From: Flavobacteriaceae bacterium UBA6231
GTDB lineage: Bacteria; Bacteroidota; Bacteroidia; Flavobacteriales; Flavobacteriaceae
Length of the DNA stretch: 30,607 bases
Reading direction: 5' to 3'
NCBI GenBank assembly: GCA_002441545.1
Contig: DJWL01000026.1
Span: 1 to 30,607, forward strand
Translations under genes and position numbers: made by a program
In this document: piece after piece, positions 29,924 through 30,607 of the stretch
How positions within the stretch are numbered: position 1 is the first letter of the stretch
How the letters are laid out: each line of letters opens with the position of its first letter
Notes under the pieces: generated by a model
Databases searched by the model: none
The model's input: only the letters and a program-made list of their open reading frames with translations
What the model was told of the DNA's origin: nothing

Positions 29924-30607
29924 CTAATTCTTTAAAGTTTTTAGGTAAGGAATGTACATGTTTAAATCTTTCTTAATCATTGCTGTAACACCATTACCAG
30001 TAATGGTAGCACCTGCCAAAGCATCAATCTCATAATCATCCTTTGTTTGATTGGTGGGATCATTATTCCCTTTAGCAATGGCTATTCCTTTAAATGCATC
30101 ACCATTCATAATTTCCTCTCCTTTAAAATCATCCATAAAAAAGCGTTGGTTGATATTGGCTCCAAGACCAGGAGTTTCTCCTTTATGATCAAAAAATACA
30201 CCTTCAACTATTAAATTTTTATCAACTGCAACATACCCCCAAACAGCATCCCAAAGTCCTTTTCCTCTCATTGGGATGATATAATAAGTTTCACCATCTT
30301 TTTCACCAACAAACAAAGGTAATTTTCTTGTATAACTTGGGTTTGATGCTTTTGATTCTTCTTTCTTAATGTCTATTAAATAGGCTTCATTGTTTTCTGT
30401 TACTTTGTCTCCTTCAATTACTAATTGTTTTTTGATATATTTTGAAAATTCTGAAGCAACTTTATTTGTAGGTACAAAATTTACACTGCTTTCATCATTT
30501 TCATTAACTCCCATAGCATATAAAATATTCTGTTGAATTTCTAAACGCTTATTTTCTGTAATTTTTGGTTTTAATGATTCAGCAGCAAATGCCAATAATG
30601 CACCAAC
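29924..30607 (-). CDS. nqrC: Na+-translocating NADH:quinone reductase subunit C (5'-truncated by window edge)
   Basis: The frame is open to the window end, reading VGALLAFAAESLKPKITENKR at the entry. The missing upstream part should hold the N-terminal residues and most of the transmembrane helix. The visible periplasmic FMN-binding domain includes MRGKGLWDAVWGYVAVD, GETPGLGANI and the flavinylation motif DALAGATITGNGV, where the threonine of GAT is the expected site for ApbE-attached FMN. An internal TTG at 30595 is not the start. The gene is 3 nt upstream of nqrD, and nqrA and nqrB probably lie beyond the edge. Confidence 0.95.
   Translation of the reverse strand, partial: VGALLAFAAESLKPKITENKRLEIQQNILYAMGVNENDESSVNFVPTNKVASEFSKYIKKQLVIEGDKVTENNEAYLIDIKKEESKASNPSYTRKLPLFVGEKDGETYYIIPMRGKGLWDAVWGYVAVDKNLIVEGVFFDHKGETPGLGANINQRFFMDDFKGEEIMNGDAFKGIAIAKGNNDPTNQTKDDYEIDALAGATITGNGVTAMIKKDLNMYIPYLKTLKN

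Overview
The window looks like a chromosomal segment of a marine member of the Flavobacteriaceae (Bacteroidota). The evidence is the low G+C content, several TAnnTTTG-type -7 promoter boxes, weak Shine-Dalgarno signals, SPII lipoproteins with flavobacterial-style signals, a Na+-translocating NADH:quinone reductase (Nqr) operon and families typical of the group (Fer4_19-CDGSH protein, BT0820-type HAD phosphatase, DUF6702-like protein, degenerate zinc-ribbon coiled-coil protein). The genus cannot be fixed from this segment alone.

Layout. 1-1650 (+): the 3' part of a NIF3-family gene followed by a coiled-coil 'zinc ribbon' protein that has lost every cysteine. 1776-3154 (+): a lipoprotein MsrA and an unassigned lipoprotein. 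3297-3716 (-): an iron-sulfur protein joining Fer4_19 and CDGSH domains. 3832-13052 (+): a long, tightly packed kynurenine catabolic operon, in the order kynU, kmo, RidA-type 2-aminomuconate deaminase, an Mrr-type restriction endonuclease, 2-aminomuconic semialdehyde dehydrogenase, a 63-aa membrane protein, a GIY-YIG nuclease, an SDR with a degenerate active site, 3-hydroxyanthranilate dioxygenase, ACMS decarboxylase and an O-methyltransferase. Together the metabolic enzymes take kynurenine through 3-hydroxykynurenine, 3-hydroxyanthranilate, ACMS and 2-aminomuconic semialdehyde to 2-aminomuconate and its deaminated product. No nadC lies alongside, so the set looks catabolic rather than for NAD synthesis. 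13055-18008 (-): tatA, then a probable unit of two carboxypeptidase-regulatory-domain paralogues, a DUF6702-like protein and an M1 metallopeptidase. 18117-19455: pepE (+), tRNA-Gly(TCC) (-) and a secreted ankyrin protein (-). 19706-24990: gpmI, a HAD phosphatase, an acetyl-CoA hydrolase/transferase (-), map, a cupin and a methyltransferase. 24987-30607 (-): apbE, a small nqr-associated protein, then nqrF, nqrE, nqrD and truncated nqrC, with a TerB-like gene (+) lying between the two groups. ApbE would attach FMN to NqrB and NqrC, so this end is a functional neighbourhood for the sodium pump.

The most unusual part is the middle of the kynurenine operon. A GIY-YIG nuclease gene is bracketed by two inverted copies of a palindrome whose core is identical and whose outer stem pairs have swapped in a compensatory way (CC/GG against GG/CC). 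The right copy forms the 3' end of the nuclease coding sequence. About 0.8 kb further on lies a second, unrelated 85-nt inverted-repeat element, and 1.7 kb upstream of the nuclease sits the mrr gene. The operon therefore appears to have taken up several selfish or defence-like inserts without obvious damage to its metabolic genes. A nuclease paired with a REP-like hairpin is the best candidate here for an under-described mobile system.
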